A DNA stretch of 64,000 nucleotides from Cynocephalus volans. Taxonomy: Eukaryota > Chordata > Mammalia > Dermoptera > Cynocephalidae. Shown piece by piece: positions 10,501 through 22,756 of this stretch. Position 1 is the first letter of the stretch, and each line of letters begins with the position of its first letter. Where the stretch lies: the NCBI RefSeq assembly GCF_027409185.1, contig NC_084469.1, positions 100,627,835 to 100,691,834 on the forward strand. The letters are read 5' to 3'. The notes under the pieces are model-generated. The model saw only the letters and a program-made list of their open reading frames with translations. It searched no databases and was not told the origin of the DNA. The position numbers were made by a program, and so were the translations under genes.

Positions 10501-10860
10501 TGGTCAAATGGGGATAAGTACTATGGAGAAAAATAACTCCCGATAAAGGTGATAAGAAATGTGGGCACTGGAGGCCTAAGCGGATTTGAACAGAGACCTA
10601 AGTAAATGGGCAGAATGAGCCATGCGGCCGGGTGGGGAAATACCAGTCTAAACTATACAGAGACCCTGCTGCAGAGCTGTGCAATAGCAAAGAGACCAGA
10701 ATGACTACAGAGGAGCAAGGAAAGAGGAAAGTGGTCAAAAGTGAAGTCAGTGATGTAGGGGATCCTGACTGATTGGGGCCTTGTAGGAAATGGTCAGGAC
10801 TTTTTGTAATACTCTCAGTGCACTGGCGTATCATTAGATCAGAAAAATCCATGTTAAAGC
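10500..10860 (-). repeat. L2-like LINE fragment
   Basis: ACTATGGAGAAAAATAA, GAACAGAGACCTAAGTAAAT and GGCCTTGTAGGAAATGGTCA follow in the order seen on the reverse strand of L2 3' sequence. It is strongly diverged. Confidence 0.4.
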
Positions 10861-12580
10861 GACACAGAATTACAGGTAGGGTGTGGGGAAAACAAGAAAG
10901 GATGGTAGGAAGGGCAGTTAGAAGAGCTGAGGGGGGAGGCGGTCATTGAAATCTGAGGATGTAGTGGGCGGAGAGGAAAGGGTTGCACTGCAGGGGCAGA
11001 GAGGAGGTAACGGGTGGCGTCAGCCCCCCTTTTTCCTGCAGGATTATAGCCACAGCAGAGGGACCTTCTCCATCTTCTGATCTCCTGCCTGGATCCCTCC
11101 CACTGACCAACCCAAGTGGAAGCTCTAAGGCAAATCAGCCTGCTGATAGAGCCCATATGAGTTCACCTCCTTAGGCACAGAGCAGGGTGAAGGTATTCAA
11201 CACTGTCCACTCCTCTTTAGCTTCTTGACATCAGCTTCTGTCCTTCATCTAATGATAAGTTAATGTCCTCATGCAAGATACAAAGAGGCTACTGTATTGT
11301 GCTGGGGTAATGTCAGTTTGGTCCTGCTCCCACCAGCAATGGAAATCTTTTACCATAACCAGTGTTCTTCATCTGAGATGGTCATGGTGGTGGTGGGGTC
11401 AACCAAGGAGGAAGTGGGAAAAGTTAACAATTTCCACTAAATCAAAAGTGTAGCTGTCTTCTATTCCTGACTTGCACCTGATCTTGAATCCTGAATTGAA
11501 TTCTTCCTCACCCCAATCCACATTCCCTTTCCACTGTTCCAGCCCCTATGTAAATGGGGTTCTTTACCTGATTGAATGATCTTATGTCAGGTCAGGTGTT
11601 TTGGAAACATTCTGCAATGGAGATTTTTGTGTATTTGGGAGAAGTCTCAGAAACACCACCTTTAAAGGATGGAGAGAAGCCGAGTGGGTGGGAGAGGATG
11701 ATGTATGATTTCTCGTAACTGAGGTCGATCCCCTAGGGAGCTCTTGAGCTGGTGTTGCCCTTCAGGCGTGTCCTACACTGAGGCAAAGGGACAGGTCTTT
11801 GTAACCCCCCCATCAACCAGGCATTGGAAATGGGTGGCCCCTGGGGAAAGGCCATAATCTTAGGTTTGGCACTTTCTTTTGGCCAATAGAAGAGAATTTC
11901 CAGCACGAGCCATTAGCAGCCAACCAATCCAGTAGCGGGATGAGTGCCTCAGTCCTGAAGGAGGGATCTGGAAACACACCACTGTATTCACTATGGTCCA
12001 CTGTTATGCCACTGAGCTGTACTTGCTTCTAAAGTAAGTGCATGCAGGTTTTGGGTTGGTCCTGTTGCCTGGAGAATCTTATAAGAGTAAGGTCAGAGAG
12101 ACAAATCATAGACATGCCCTTCTACCCTGAGCTGCTTATCCCAGTGCTGCAACTGATCCTTATTACCACACTTCCTCTACTGCCCCATTTTAGATTCCCT
12201 TCACCCTTGACTGCCACCTCTGCTAATCTAGGCAGCTCACCTGGAGGGCTGATCCAGATCCTCACCTAAGGTGTCTGGATGACTGGTCACCATGCCCTTC
12301 TCAGGACACAGCTGCTGTGCTTGTTTAGTGATCATAGAGATTGGGGAAATAATATCCAGAGACATCCCAGCGGATTACCTGAGTACCAAAATGTTTTCCT
12401 CCCCGTCCTCAATGTATAATAGCAGCCCCATGCCTTCCAGATAGGATGGCGACTTCTTTTCTTGCATGTTGGGAAGCAAGAAGTGGGAAGCAGCAGTGGT
12501 AGCTTAAAGTCCAGTGAAACTCTTACTTTGTCTTCTGTTGAAAGCATTCACCCTCTAGGTTAATTATTTATTGTACGTTT
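10860..12580. other. No gene or clear repeat seen
   Basis: The reading frames here are all short (up to 100 codons), overlap on opposite strands and show no family motif. GC is moderate. Nothing can be supported. Confidence 0.4.
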
Positions 12581-13770
12581 CCCCCAACAGCCCATCCCCC
12601 ATCCTGTATGAACAACACTGGTGATGGCAATTATTCACGTGGGAGAATCAATGCTTTGACAGCACCCCAGAACAGTACAGCAGCTGATGGGATTCCTGGA
12701 CAGGAATATGATCTTTCCATCCAGGTGGTGAACAGGAGTAGATTCCAAGAACCAAAAGGGGTCACAAGTACTGAATGTTTCCATCTGCCCAAATGAATCC
12801 ATCTTCTGTGCCCTGCTGCACCCAGGAGGGTTAGTCAATATTAATGACATCAATAGGCTTCCTTGCCTTATGGCTTCTGGCTGGTTTTGGCCAGTGGGGA
12901 GCTCAGGCATGATGTTGTAAGGTTAAAGCCAAGTGAGGTCTCATCCTGTATACTTCCCGAAAGAGAAACCCAGGGCTGGATGCTGCTCCTGACTTCTTCA
13001 GCTTTTAGATGCAGCCTTCTCCTCTTTTGTGTCCAGATTTCAGTCACTGTTCCCACCTCATTCCTCTTCAGTCTTAGGGGTGTTGATAGACCCCTGTCCT
13101 TGCCAGCTACTGGGTACCACAGTGCTGGGTGAGAGTTTTCCAGAGGGGGGATATTATATATATATATACATATACATATATGTATGTATGTATGATTGGC
13201 TCATGTGAGTGCGGAGGGTGGCTAGTTGCGAGATCTGCCCTTTGCCAGCTGGAGAATGAAGAAAGCCGGTGGTATAGTTCCAGTCCAAGCCCAAAGACCT
13301 GAGAGCCATGAGGGCAGATGGTGTAAGTTACACTCGGAGTCTGATGGCTGGAGAACCAGGATACTGAAGTCTGAAGGCAGAAGGTGGATGTCACATCTCA
13401 ACTATCTTTTGTTATTTCCCTACACCCTGTCCACAACTCTGTGAGCCGTCCTTGATCAAAACTATACTTGAGTTGTCCTAGTTGAACTGTGTCCACTGTT
13501 CGCTGCTGAGATCCTGGTGTTCCAACTTGCTGAATATATAAGAAAAAGTCCTACCAATGACCTAAAATATTGCACAAGATCAGAATCCACCACATATCAG
13601 ATCATATCTTCTACCACTCACTCAGCAGCCCTTTTGTTCCGCTCCAGTCATACTGGCCCCCGTGCTGTGAGTTTTTGCATGCCGAGACTGCTCTTGCCAC
13701 ACAAACTCATATGACTCACTTGCCTACTCATTAAAGTCTCTCCTCAAATGATTCTTAACTGGGCGGCTTT
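12580..13770 (+). repeat. Ancient interspersed repeats, family uncertain
   Basis: TATGGCTTCTGGCTGGTTTTGG, CTTAGGGGTGTTGATAGACC and, after an interruption, CTACACCCTGTCCACAACTC occur in the order of a widespread old mammalian repeat. A second old repeat (GATTGGCTCATGTGAGTGCG to GGATGTCACATC, about 13195-13395) appears to interrupt it. I cannot name either. A TA/TATG microsatellite sits at 13151-13194. Confidence 0.35.
13151..13194. repeat. AT-rich microsatellite
   Basis: Runs of TA, CATA and TATG units. It lies at the border of two repeat fragments and is probably length-variable. Confidence 0.8.
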
Positions 13771-14261
13771 CCATTCCTATTCTATTTGAAATAGCAAGTT
13801 CCCGTTCTCCTTGACTCTCTTACAATATTTTATTTTTCTGCATTATACGTATAATATTTTCTTGTAGATTTTTCTATAATATTTTATTCCCCATTAGGAT
13901 GTAAATGCCTCAGTGGAAAAACTGGAGTTTCACCCATTGCTGTAGACGTAGATTCTCAAACAGCACTTGGCCATGTCGAATGTATTCAGTAAATAGGCTC
14001 TGAGCATGGACTGTCTGGGTTCAAATCTGGACTCCATCACTTATGAGCTGGTCAACTGAGCAAACAACTTAAACATTCCACAACAGTTTTCTCATCTCAA
14101 ATGGAAATAATAATACTACTTATAAGCTCATAATGAGTAAGTACTCAATTAGATAAAATTCATAAGACACTTATAAGAGGACTTGGTCTATGGGAAGAGC
14201 TAGCTAAACATTTTATTTTGTTTTTTTAATAGCCTTCTTTTTATTACTTATGTATTTGTTT

Positions 14262-14350
14262 ATTTGGTGGATGGCCAGTACAGGGATCCAAACCACCGAC
14301 CTTGGTGTTACATGCCATGTTCTAACCAATTGAGCCATCTGGCCACCCCT
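14262..14350 (-). repeat. tRNA-Ile-like SINE monomer, old
   Basis: The minus strand reads like a diverged tRNA-Ile: GGTGGCCAGATGGCTCAATT, then TTAGAACATGGCATGTAACA, then the box-B-like region opposite CAGGGATCCAAACCACCG. It lacks the CGG-rich body of the dimeric SINEs and probably belongs to an older monomeric class. The sequences on either side (13770-14262 and 14350-15475) show no gene. Confidence 0.65.
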
Positions 14351-16222
14351 GATCTTTTATTGCTAATGTATTACAATTCTTTACCATAAAAAAATGATTC
14401 CTACTGAAAAGGAACAATTCACAAGAAAATACCTAAACTATATGTATTTAGTTATATAAAAATATAAAGCAAAAATGACAGTTACAAAAAGGATTTGTTA
14501 ATCCAAATTCTAGTGGAAGTCTTTAATGCACTTTTATCACTAAATCAGGTTGAGAGAGAAAAATCTGAAAGTACATACTATAGTAAAACAATTAGTTAGC
14601 TTGAGTAAATGAACATATACCCTTCATCCAAGAATTAGATAACATATTGTTTTCAAAGAAACATGGAACATTTATAAAAATGGATCAGTAAGTAGGTTTA
14701 TCAGTTAGATATTGCATTTACTGGCGGATAACAGAACACCCCCTCAAAAACAAACAAACAAACACATACTTTGGCTTTAACCAGTTAGGGGTTACTTTTA
14801 ACCACATAGAAGACTAGTGCAGAGCTAATGCAGCCAGTCAGGCTTTGGGAGAACCCGAATTGTTGTGGATATTTTCTGCTCTGTGATTTTTTGTTATTAT
14901 AGTAAAAAAATAAAAAGGCTATTTGAAATCTACACCCTGTGTCCACTTTCCAAAAAAAAGAATGAAAAGAACGTAGGTGAGGCGGACAATCCAGGTGACT
15001 TCTACCTACTTCTCACGGCAGCAGAGTGGGACAAAGCCTGTCTGGGCTTCAGGAAAGCCTGGTTCATGAAGTGTTCTCAATACTTCTCACTGACAACTTG
15101 AATTAAATTGTTTTTTCTTCTTTAAGTAAATAAGTAAGGGGAGAATAGACATTGGGGACAATGCTAACCAGATAGAAAGAGAAAACAGAATCAATATCAC
15201 GAAGTCCATGGACTTCATCAACTTTAAATACTGTCCAATTTCCATTAGGTCAAACTAGATCACTCAGGAGACATTTGGAAACATCTTTTTGAATGTGCCA
15301 TGTATTGATATTTTAAAAGCATTAATTATAATATATTGCATACTGTGTCATGTAGTTTAAGGTTTATTTTTAGCTTAGTTATATCATAAATGTTCATGCT
15401 AAAACAAAAAAACTGAATATTAATGAGCTCGTGGCCCAATTTAAGGATTAGACACTGAGAAAGTTAACCTCACACTAATAACATTTATACTTTTTGTTCC
15501 CATATAAGGTATTTTGTGGCCTCTCAGTGAAGATTTGAGGCTGGGCCATCCACATAGTGATTACATTCCTAGGTTTTCCTCCAGTATGAGTTCTCAGATA
15601 TATAATGAAGAAAGGAATCATTGAAAGATTTCCAAAATTAATATACCCATGGGTATTGCATCCAGGGGGAATTTTCATTTTTTTCCTAATGCAAGATGCA
15701 TTGTTGAAGACTTTCCCTCATCCTTTATATTCCTAAGTCCCTTTGCAGTATGAGTTCCTAAGTTCCAAAGAAATATGGAAAAGTGGAAAGCTTTCCAATA
15801 CTGATGATATTCAATAGGCATTTCTCTTTGGTATAAATTCTTACATCTTAAAAATTCAGAGAACATTCAAGGGTTTTCTACAATCATTGCATTCAGAATA
15901 TCTCACCAAACTGTTTTGTCTTGTGGTCAGGAATGTGAATGCTTGTGTTATAAACTTTTCAACATTCCTTATATACAAAATGTTCCTCTGTGGTGTAATT
16001 TCTCCCGTATGTCTTACAGGATGAGTGTCCCTTGAAGGGTTTTTCATTTTGATGAGATTCATAGGGTTTTCCCTCACTGTGAATTGTCACATGACTCTGA
16101 ACTATCATTGAAGACTTTTCTATAGGCTTTACCATACAGACTGCACTAATGAGGTTTCTCTCCAGAGTTAACTGTGAGTTATTGAACTACTCCATATGAT
16201 TAGATTAAAAGGGTGAGGGTCT

Positions 16223-16374
16223 GGGCCGAGCCCGTGGCGCACTCGGGAGAGTGCGGCACTGGGAGCGCAGCGACACTCCCCCCGCTGGTTCGGATCCTTT
16301 ATAGGAATGGCTGGTGCACTCACTGGCTGAGTGTCGGTCACGAAAAAGACAAAAAAAAAAAAAAAAAAAAAAAA
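16223..16374 (+). repeat. CYN-like SINE with target duplication
   Basis: Starts GGGCCGAGCCCGTGGCGCAC, has GGTTCGGATCC and ends GGTCACGAAAAAGAC plus a long A tail. It is flanked by AAAAGGGTGAG at 16207-16217 and 16371-16381, as expected of L1-driven retrotransposition. The right tRNA-like unit is shortened. It interrupts the zinc-finger pseudogene. Confidence 0.85.
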
Positions 16375-16479
16375 GGGTGAGTGTCAACTAAAGGTTTTTC
16401 TATACTTATTTCATGGCACAGTTCTCAGCCGGTTCCCAGTGATCTGTCTCCTGATATTCATCTCTTGTGTCAGGATTGG

Positions 16480-16915
16480 CTTGTGTGACAATATGTAAGA
16501 AGTAAAAAATATGTCCTTCGGAGGCTAGATCATAAAAGACATTGTGGCTTTTGCTTTGTCTCTTTTGCATCACTTGATTTGGAAGGAACCTACTGCCATA
16601 TCATAAAGACACTCAGCCCTGTGGAGAGGGCGACATGGTGAGGAACTGAAGCTCCCTTGTCAGTAACCAGCACTAACTTGCCAGGCATGTGAGTGAGCCA
16701 TTATGGGAATGGACCCTCCATCAGGAAAGACTTCAGATGACTGCAGCTCTGGCTACATCTTGACTGCAACTTCATGAGAAATCTTGAGACAGAACTACAG
16801 AGTTAAGCCATTCCCAAATTCCTGATCTACAGAAATTGTGAGATAACAAATGTTTGCTATTGAAACCACCAAAGTTTTTAGAGTTAATTTGTTATGCGAC
16901 ATCAGATAACTCATA
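16480..16915 (+). repeat. MaLR (MLT1-like) LTR fragment
   Basis: CTTCAGATGACTGCAGCTCT, TCTTGACTGCAACTTCATGA, ATTCCTGATCTACAGAAATT and GAGATAACAAATGTTTGCTA appear in order, as in MLT1-family LTRs, ending near GTTATGCGACATCAGATAAC. It lies inside the zinc-finger pseudogene. Confidence 0.6.
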
Positions 16916-17121
16916 AATCCAGTATGAGTTTTCTCATGTTGTCTGGGGGATGAGAGATCAAGGAATGTCTTTCCCACAGTTGTTGCATTCATATGTACCT
17001 ATTATGCATTCTCTTATGCACAAAAATGTAAGAATTATTACTCAAAGATTTTCCACAATAATTACTCTTACATATTTTATTCTCCAGTGTGAGTGCTCAT
17101 GTGCTCTCATGTGAGTTCTCA

Positions 17122-17286
<165 letters not shown>

Positions 17287-17646
17287 TTAGATGGAAGCAC
17301 TTCCCAAAGGATTTCCCGTAATCATCACACTCAAGGTCTCTCCTGTATTAATTCTATTGTGCTCAGTAAGGGAAGAGGTCATGCTGAAGGCCTCCCACAC
17401 TGACTACACTCATAGTGATTCTTCCCAGTATGGGCTCAATTGGGCCTTTTGAGGATACACTGAGTGCAGAAGACATGAAAACACTTGTTACATTCGTGGG
17501 GTTTTCCTCCAGTGTGAATTCTCACATTCATCTAAGGGATGAGGGATTATTGAAGGTTTTTCAATGTTCATTGCATTCACAGGATTTATCTTCATTGTGT
17601 ATTTCTCTTATGAACTGTAAGATAAGTGAAAGAAAGTGAACTGAGA

Positions 17647-17990
17647 TGCCGGGTACTGTTCAAGCTTTATTAAAGAAAGAAATCTGCTGGGCTGTACTCA
17701 AAATGGAGGACAGCCCGGGGCTGCTCTGAAAATGGGGACAGCACCAGGTATGGGGGTGGTAGAACTTATGTTGGTATGTTGGCACCAAGAGCTGGCTGAT
17801 GTAATTCCGGGGGTGGGGTTTGAGTTAGGTGATGGGAATGGAGAGTTCTGCGCATGCAGAAATGTCAAAAGTTTCATTTTCTCCAAAACCATGAGGCTTC
17901 TTGTAAGAGAGAATGGGGGAGGGGAGGGGAGGAGGTGGACGGTGCCGTTTTGTACTTGGGCTTGTCTAAAATGGCACTGGTTATGTTGCA
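17647..17990 (-). mobile_element. Probable solo LTR in zinc-finger pseudogene
   Basis: A block starting TGCCGGGTAC and ending TATGTTGCA separates two zinc-finger-derived stretches. On the minus strand it has an AATAAAG polyadenylation signal (opposite CTTTATT, 17665-17671) near its 3' end. Flanks are GAGA and GATC, so a target duplication is at best partial. Length of about 344 bp fits an ERV1-type LTR. There is no coding content, although chance frames cross it. Confidence 0.5.
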
Positions 17991-18442
17991 GATCTATTAG
18001 TAAGGACTACTGCCGGAGGATTTTCCACATTGGTTACAGTCATAGGGTTCTTCTGCAGTATGAATTCCCTTGTGATGAGTAAGGTTAGATTTTATGCCTT
18101 GAAGACAACAGCCTGAGTTCCCAGTACTGGAGGGAACAGAACAGAATTTATTCTCAAAAAACTGTGGTCACTTGTTTTAATCCATCCAGTGGCTCCTTGA
18201 ATAATTGGTTCAAAGGGTCTGCCTTTACTTGTCTAAGTCTAAACTCTCCCTGAGTTGAGGAGGCTAACTGGGGGTGGGGAATGTGTCTAAACATATGTAA
18301 GTGCAAATGCATTAAATATTGCTGAGTGCACAAGGGAAAACCATGAAGAAAACAAAAGATGAACCAAAAGACCTAGAAGCAGCAGTGGGGAATAAGATGC
18401 TTTAGGGAATAGGGATTTTTAAAGCTACCGCATATCCTTGGA

Positions 18443-18445
<3 letters not shown>

Positions 18446-18519
<74 letters not shown>
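18446..18519. repeat. (CT)n(CA)n microsatellite
   Basis: About 22 CT units pass directly into about 15 CA units. A 34 bp direct duplication (ACATTACAAAATTTGTTCAG plus AAACATCA and a short spacer) follows at 18527-18592. Confidence 0.95.
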
Positions 18520-18521
<2 letters not shown>

Positions 18522-18599
18522 CAAATACAGACATTACAAAATTTGTTCAGAAACATCATACAGACATTACAAAATTTGTTCAGAAACATCACTAAACTA

Positions 18600-18775
18600 G
18601 GGCCGGCCCATGGCTCACTTGGGAGAGTGTGGTGCTGATAACACCAAGCCCAAGGGTTCGTATCCCTATATAGGGATGGCCAGTTCACTCACTTGGGAGA
18701 GCGTGGTGCTGACACCACCAAATCAAGGGTTAAGATCCCTTTACCAGTCATCTTTTAAAAAAAGAAAGAAGGAAA
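18600..18775 (+). repeat. CYN-like dimeric SINE with target duplication
   Basis: Two tandem tRNA-like units: the left one from GGGCCGGCCCATGGCTCACT to GGTTCGTATCC, the right one from CACTTGGGAGAGCGTGGTGC to AGGGTTAAGATCC, then CCAGTCATCTTTTAAAA and an A/G-rich tail. It is flanked by 17 bp repeats at 18583-18599 and 18776-18792 (GAAACATCACTAAACTA versus GAAACATCATTAAACTA). The region 18095-18445 to the left has no gene. Confidence 0.85.
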
Positions 18776-19084
18776 GAAACATCATTAAACTAAGAAACAA
18801 CACCAGCTACAACCAGCAATGAGAAACCCTGAGATGGGGGAAAACTGGATTTACAGAACTTCATGAAAATACTCTGAAAGCACACTTTTCAAATAACAAC
18901 AACAACAACAACAAACAAACAAAACTACAAGGCATGCAAAGAAATAAAAAAGAAATTCCATTACAAGAAAAAAATATTAATAGAAACTGTCCCTAAGGAA
19001 ATCCAGACAGTGTACTTAGTAGATGAAAACTTCAAATCAAATATTATGTTCAAAAAGCTGAAGGAAACCATGAATAAAACCACA

Positions 19085-19705
19085 ATGAGATAGAAACCAC
19101 TTCACACCCACAAGCATGGCTATAATATTTTTTTAAAAAAGAAAAGAAACAAATGCTGTTGTGGATGTGGAGAAATTGGAACACTCATACATTGCTGGGG
19201 GGAATGTAAAACAAAATAGCTGCTGTGGAAAAAGGTTAAAGGTTGCTCAAAAAGTTAAACATGCAGTTACTATTTGACCCAGAAAATTTAATCTTAGATA
19301 TCAACCCATGAGAATTAAAAACAGGTTTTCCAGCAAAAATTTGTTCACGAATGTTCATAGCAGCATTATTCACAATAGCCAAAAGGTGGAAACAATCCAC
19401 ATGTCCATCAGCTGATGAATGGGTACACAAAAAGTGGTATATACACACAATGAAATAATATCTGTCCACATAAAGGAATGAAGTTCTGGAACATGTTACA
19501 ATGTGGCTGAACTGTGAAGACATTATGTTAAGCAAAAGAAGCTTGACACAAAAAGTCATATGTTGTACGATTCCCTTTGTATGCACTGTCCAGTGTAGGC
19601 GAATCCAGGGATAGAAAGTAGATTACTGGTTGCCAGTGGCTGGAGGGAGAGGAAAAGAGGGATTAACCAATTAATGATTGTGGGGTTTATTTTTGGTGTA
19701 ACAAA
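19085..19705 (+). repeat. L1 ORF2 3' end, old subfamily
   Basis: Sense-strand L1 ORF2 C-terminal sequence: CAGTTACTATTTGACCCAG, TTCATAGCAGCATTATTCAC, CATGTCCATCAGCTGATGAA and AGCAAAAGAAGCTTGACACA. The frame is broken. The minus-strand 116-codon frame over it is a shadow. Confidence 0.85.
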
Positions 19706-20829
19706 CTAAACACCTGGTCAGCTTCCGTGTACACATCTCATTCTCTGAGAAATATGCAGCCACAATGCTTGTGTGGTGAACTAGCTGGAATACCGACGTG
19801 GGGTTCCAAGGTCCTCTTGGATTCTCCACTCTCGATCTCATATTGTAGTTCAACTTTCCCAAAGAATAAAGAAAAATCGTGCTTAAAACAACTGGAAATG
19901 ATAAGGCAATCTCCCTTTTTTTTATAGGAAAAGGAAAGGAAGAAATTGATCCATTTAAACAGCTCAGAAGAACAGGCAGAGGCTGCCTGCTTTCCCTGGA
20001 GTTGAGAGTAATGCAGACGCAACAGGTCAAACACATTCTGTTGACCTGCTGGGAGGTTCCCAGGGACAGACCTTCAGTCCTACACACCCTCACCTTCCCA
20101 TTTGCAGTTTGGATGAATGCTCTCTGGCTGGGTTTCAGTGTTCACAAAAAAGACATCTCTCACCTGGAATCAAGTTACTGCTGCAATTTAATCAAATGTG
20201 GTCCAGAAGGACAAAACCCTTCCTCTAAGTCTGGCTGCACCCTGATTTTCTCAGTTCCCACAAAGCACACACACTCTGGATCAACATATACTATGAATCC
20301 CAAACCAGAAAGCCAGACCCAGCTAGCAACAGCCATAAGATGACCATAATGACAACAGCACACCTAAGGGGACTTCCTGTTTCCCCAAGGACAATGACTT
20401 GAGGTCATTATCCTGTGGGAGAAGGGTCCTTCTTTCTAGGCCAGGGCTGAAGATGAACCTCAAACCTTCATTGTTTACCCTCTTTTTCTACTTCCTTCCC
20501 GGTGGTGACAGACAGACTTCACACAGACATGTGACTGCTTGAATGCAGCTTCCCCCTCTCTGCAGCCTCTGGTGGAGATGGGCTCCCATGCTGTACTCAC
20601 CATCCCACTGGGACTAGCTTCCTGAGGTCTCTATTTGTGTCTTCCATGTACCCCAAAGATAAAAGCAGTCAAGGGTATGCGGGGGTGGTGGTGGTGGAGA
20701 GTCAGGGACACTAAGAGTGAGTTTGGGCCAGACGGAAAAAAATAAGAGTTGCAGGGGGTAGGTGGTGGTGCTGCCCTTGGAAAGAGGAGCCTCTCAGACC
20801 AGCTCTTTGTCCTGACATGTAACAGGCCC

Positions 20830-20983
20830 CGGCCTCCTCCCAGATCTCTTGCCCAGGGAATTTACGTTCAATGACCTCGACGTCCCCAACTTCCAGGGAA
20901 GGAGGGATTTCGGAGAGGAGTCAATACACAGTATGGAGGAGGTGTCTGCCTTCAACTCCATCCAAGGATGCCACATCGTCCCC
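20830..20983 (+). other. Possible terminal coding exon, unidentified
   Basis: An open stretch of about 50 codons ends at TAA (20981-20983) and reads ...EFTFNDLDVPNFQGRRDFGE... to ...SIQGCHIVP. Its amino-acid make-up looks protein-like, and AG dinucleotides with upstream pyrimidines (for example CTCTTGCCCAG ending near 20856) could be acceptors. I do not recognise the protein, and a frame this short can arise by chance. Nothing nearby fixes a gene model. Confidence 0.2.
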
Positions 20984-21564
20984 TAACCTGGAACTTACCC
21001 CTCCATGAGAATATTTTCATTTTATGCAGAATTATCTCTTCAGCCATTCCCAACAGGCCAGCCGTTCACTATCACTTGGAGCTAAGCAGGGATCTCCAGC
21101 TCTGCCTCCGCTCCCACCAGACTCTCAACCTGCACCCTCCGATCAGCACAGTTGCCAGCTGTCTCTGACTCCTGGATCCCCCGGGTCAACAGAATAACAG
21201 CCAACCCTCCAAATAAAAAAAATGTGAAAAGTGTATATATTGGTACGTATATATAAAATCTTGAAACTTTCAGTGTTAGGACATGCAAGAAAATCTGTAT
21301 TATTTCCCTACAGTCACACATAGAGTTTATGTGTTTATTTTGTGTGTAATTGCATGTATCTATTTACTGACTTATTTACATAATCATACACACCTTAATC
21401 TCTTTCCCTGAACATAAACCATTGAACATAAACCATTTTTAAGATACCTCCATTTCTGTGGCTTCTGTGGTTACAACCTGGACACGGAAAAAGCCCTTTG
21501 GCAGTTTCCTTACACAGTGGAGTCTGCTGGCACCCCCTTGTCCCAAGTGCCAGCCCATACTCAC

Positions 21565-21656
21565 TTGGTCACACAGAAACCCATGGATCGGTGAGGACAG
21601 GTGGACCTTGAGGCTGGTTTCCACACAAATCTGAGCTTGGATGTTGCTTTCCTTGT
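21565..21656 (-). other. Possible internal exon, unidentified
   Basis: On the minus strand a strong acceptor (GCCTTTTTTGTTCAG) is followed by 92 bp open in the frame reading KESNIQAQICVETSLKVHLS and then HGFLCDQ, and then by a strong donor (GACCAA|GTGAGTATGG). Good signals on both sides of an open frame are suggestive, but I cannot name the product or find partner exons with confidence. Confidence 0.25.
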
Positions 21657-22017
21657 CTGAACAAAAAAGGCACAAAGATCACTTTCAAGGCTTTTTAGAG
21701 GGAGTAACACAGTTGCTAGATAGGAAGACCACCCCATTCACTTTGCAAAAAATATTTACTGATTTAAAGTGTAGTGAGAGCCAGTCCGTTGGCCGGGACT
21801 GGATTTACATGATTCCTACCCAGCCACTCGCTTCCTAACATGGGAGAAAGCAGCTTAAAGCTGTGTGCCTTTGACTTGCTCATTTGGCTGGAAAGAGATT
21901 CTACGGTCACTCCAGATGCTCTAAACTCATCTTGTCATTTAGGTGCCCAATAGGTGACTTAGCTGAATTATAAACAGTTTCCATAGATGATTCGGGACTT
22001 CAGGGTTTAAATGCTCT

Positions 22018-22243
22018 CCAGCAGGGTTTCCCAGCCTGGCACCACTGATATTTGGGGCCTGATGATTCTTTGAGGTGGGGTTGCCCCGTGTACTGTAGGA
22101 TGTGGAGCAGCGTCCCTGACCTCCGCCCTCCATATGACAGTAGCACTTCCTGCCCTCCCCCAACTTGTGACAACCCGAAATGTCTCCAGACATGGCCAAA
22201 GCTCCCCAGAGTGCAGAATCACCAAGGTGAGGGTGATGAGTGG
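22018..22243 (+). mobile_element. MER20-like hAT-Charlie element
   Basis: CAGGGTTTCCCAGCCTGGCA near the left end, then GATATTTGGGGCCTGATGAT, TACTGTAGGATGTGGAGCAG and CGAAATGTCTCCAGACATGG follow the order of this short nonautonomous DNA element. Overlapping open frames of 66-148 codons over it are shadows. Confidence 0.7.
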
Positions 22244-22680
22244 CCCCTCTGAGGAGGTAACAGCAAAACTGGGTCCTGACCAGTGAGGAAGCAGCAGTTT
22301 CAGGCTGACCTGAGCCAACAGCTGAGGCCTCTGGGGAGAAACGGGGCTCCAGAAGTGATGCCAGGCCCTTGGCTGGCGTGTCCACATCCCACGTCTCTCC
22401 CTGGATTCAGACCCAAGCCCGTGCCCTCCACTCACCTAATCCCGCCTCTCCTGCTGAGCCAAATTCACCACCTCCAGCCACTAGCTTCAATCTGAGGTGT
22501 TCCAGTTGCTCAGTGAGTACAAATTTGGGATGTGGGCTGGGGGGACTCGGGGATATGGGGCGAGGGGACATAGTGGGGCTGTGACCTGTGCCGAGCTGTG
22601 GGCAGCCCCAGCCCTGCTCATGGAACCCAGTTTCTCACCAAAAACAATCAATTCTTTACACTTTTTGTCCTTCAAAAGCA

Positions 22681-22686
22681 TTTAAT
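22681..22686 (-). promoter_or_regulatory. Polyadenylation signal for MBD3L1
   Basis: TTTAAT on the plus strand is ATTAAA on the minus strand, 70 bp after the MBD3L1 stop codon (TGA, 22759-22757). ATTAAA is the common variant signal. It would give a very short 3' untranslated region. Confidence 0.5.
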
Positions 22687-22756
22687 CAAGAAAAATTTGG
22701 GTATAACAAAGGATCACAGTTCAGAGGATTGATGTTAGATGACAGTCACGTCAAAG

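Noticed and set aside
19671-20343. 140-, 98- and 154-codon frames on both strands
   Set aside because: Mutually overlapping frames with no recognisable domain, start context or splice support. I treat them as chance.
21939-22495. 148- and 142-codon minus-strand frames
   Set aside because: They are open readings across a MER20-like element and its GC-rich flank, with no family match.
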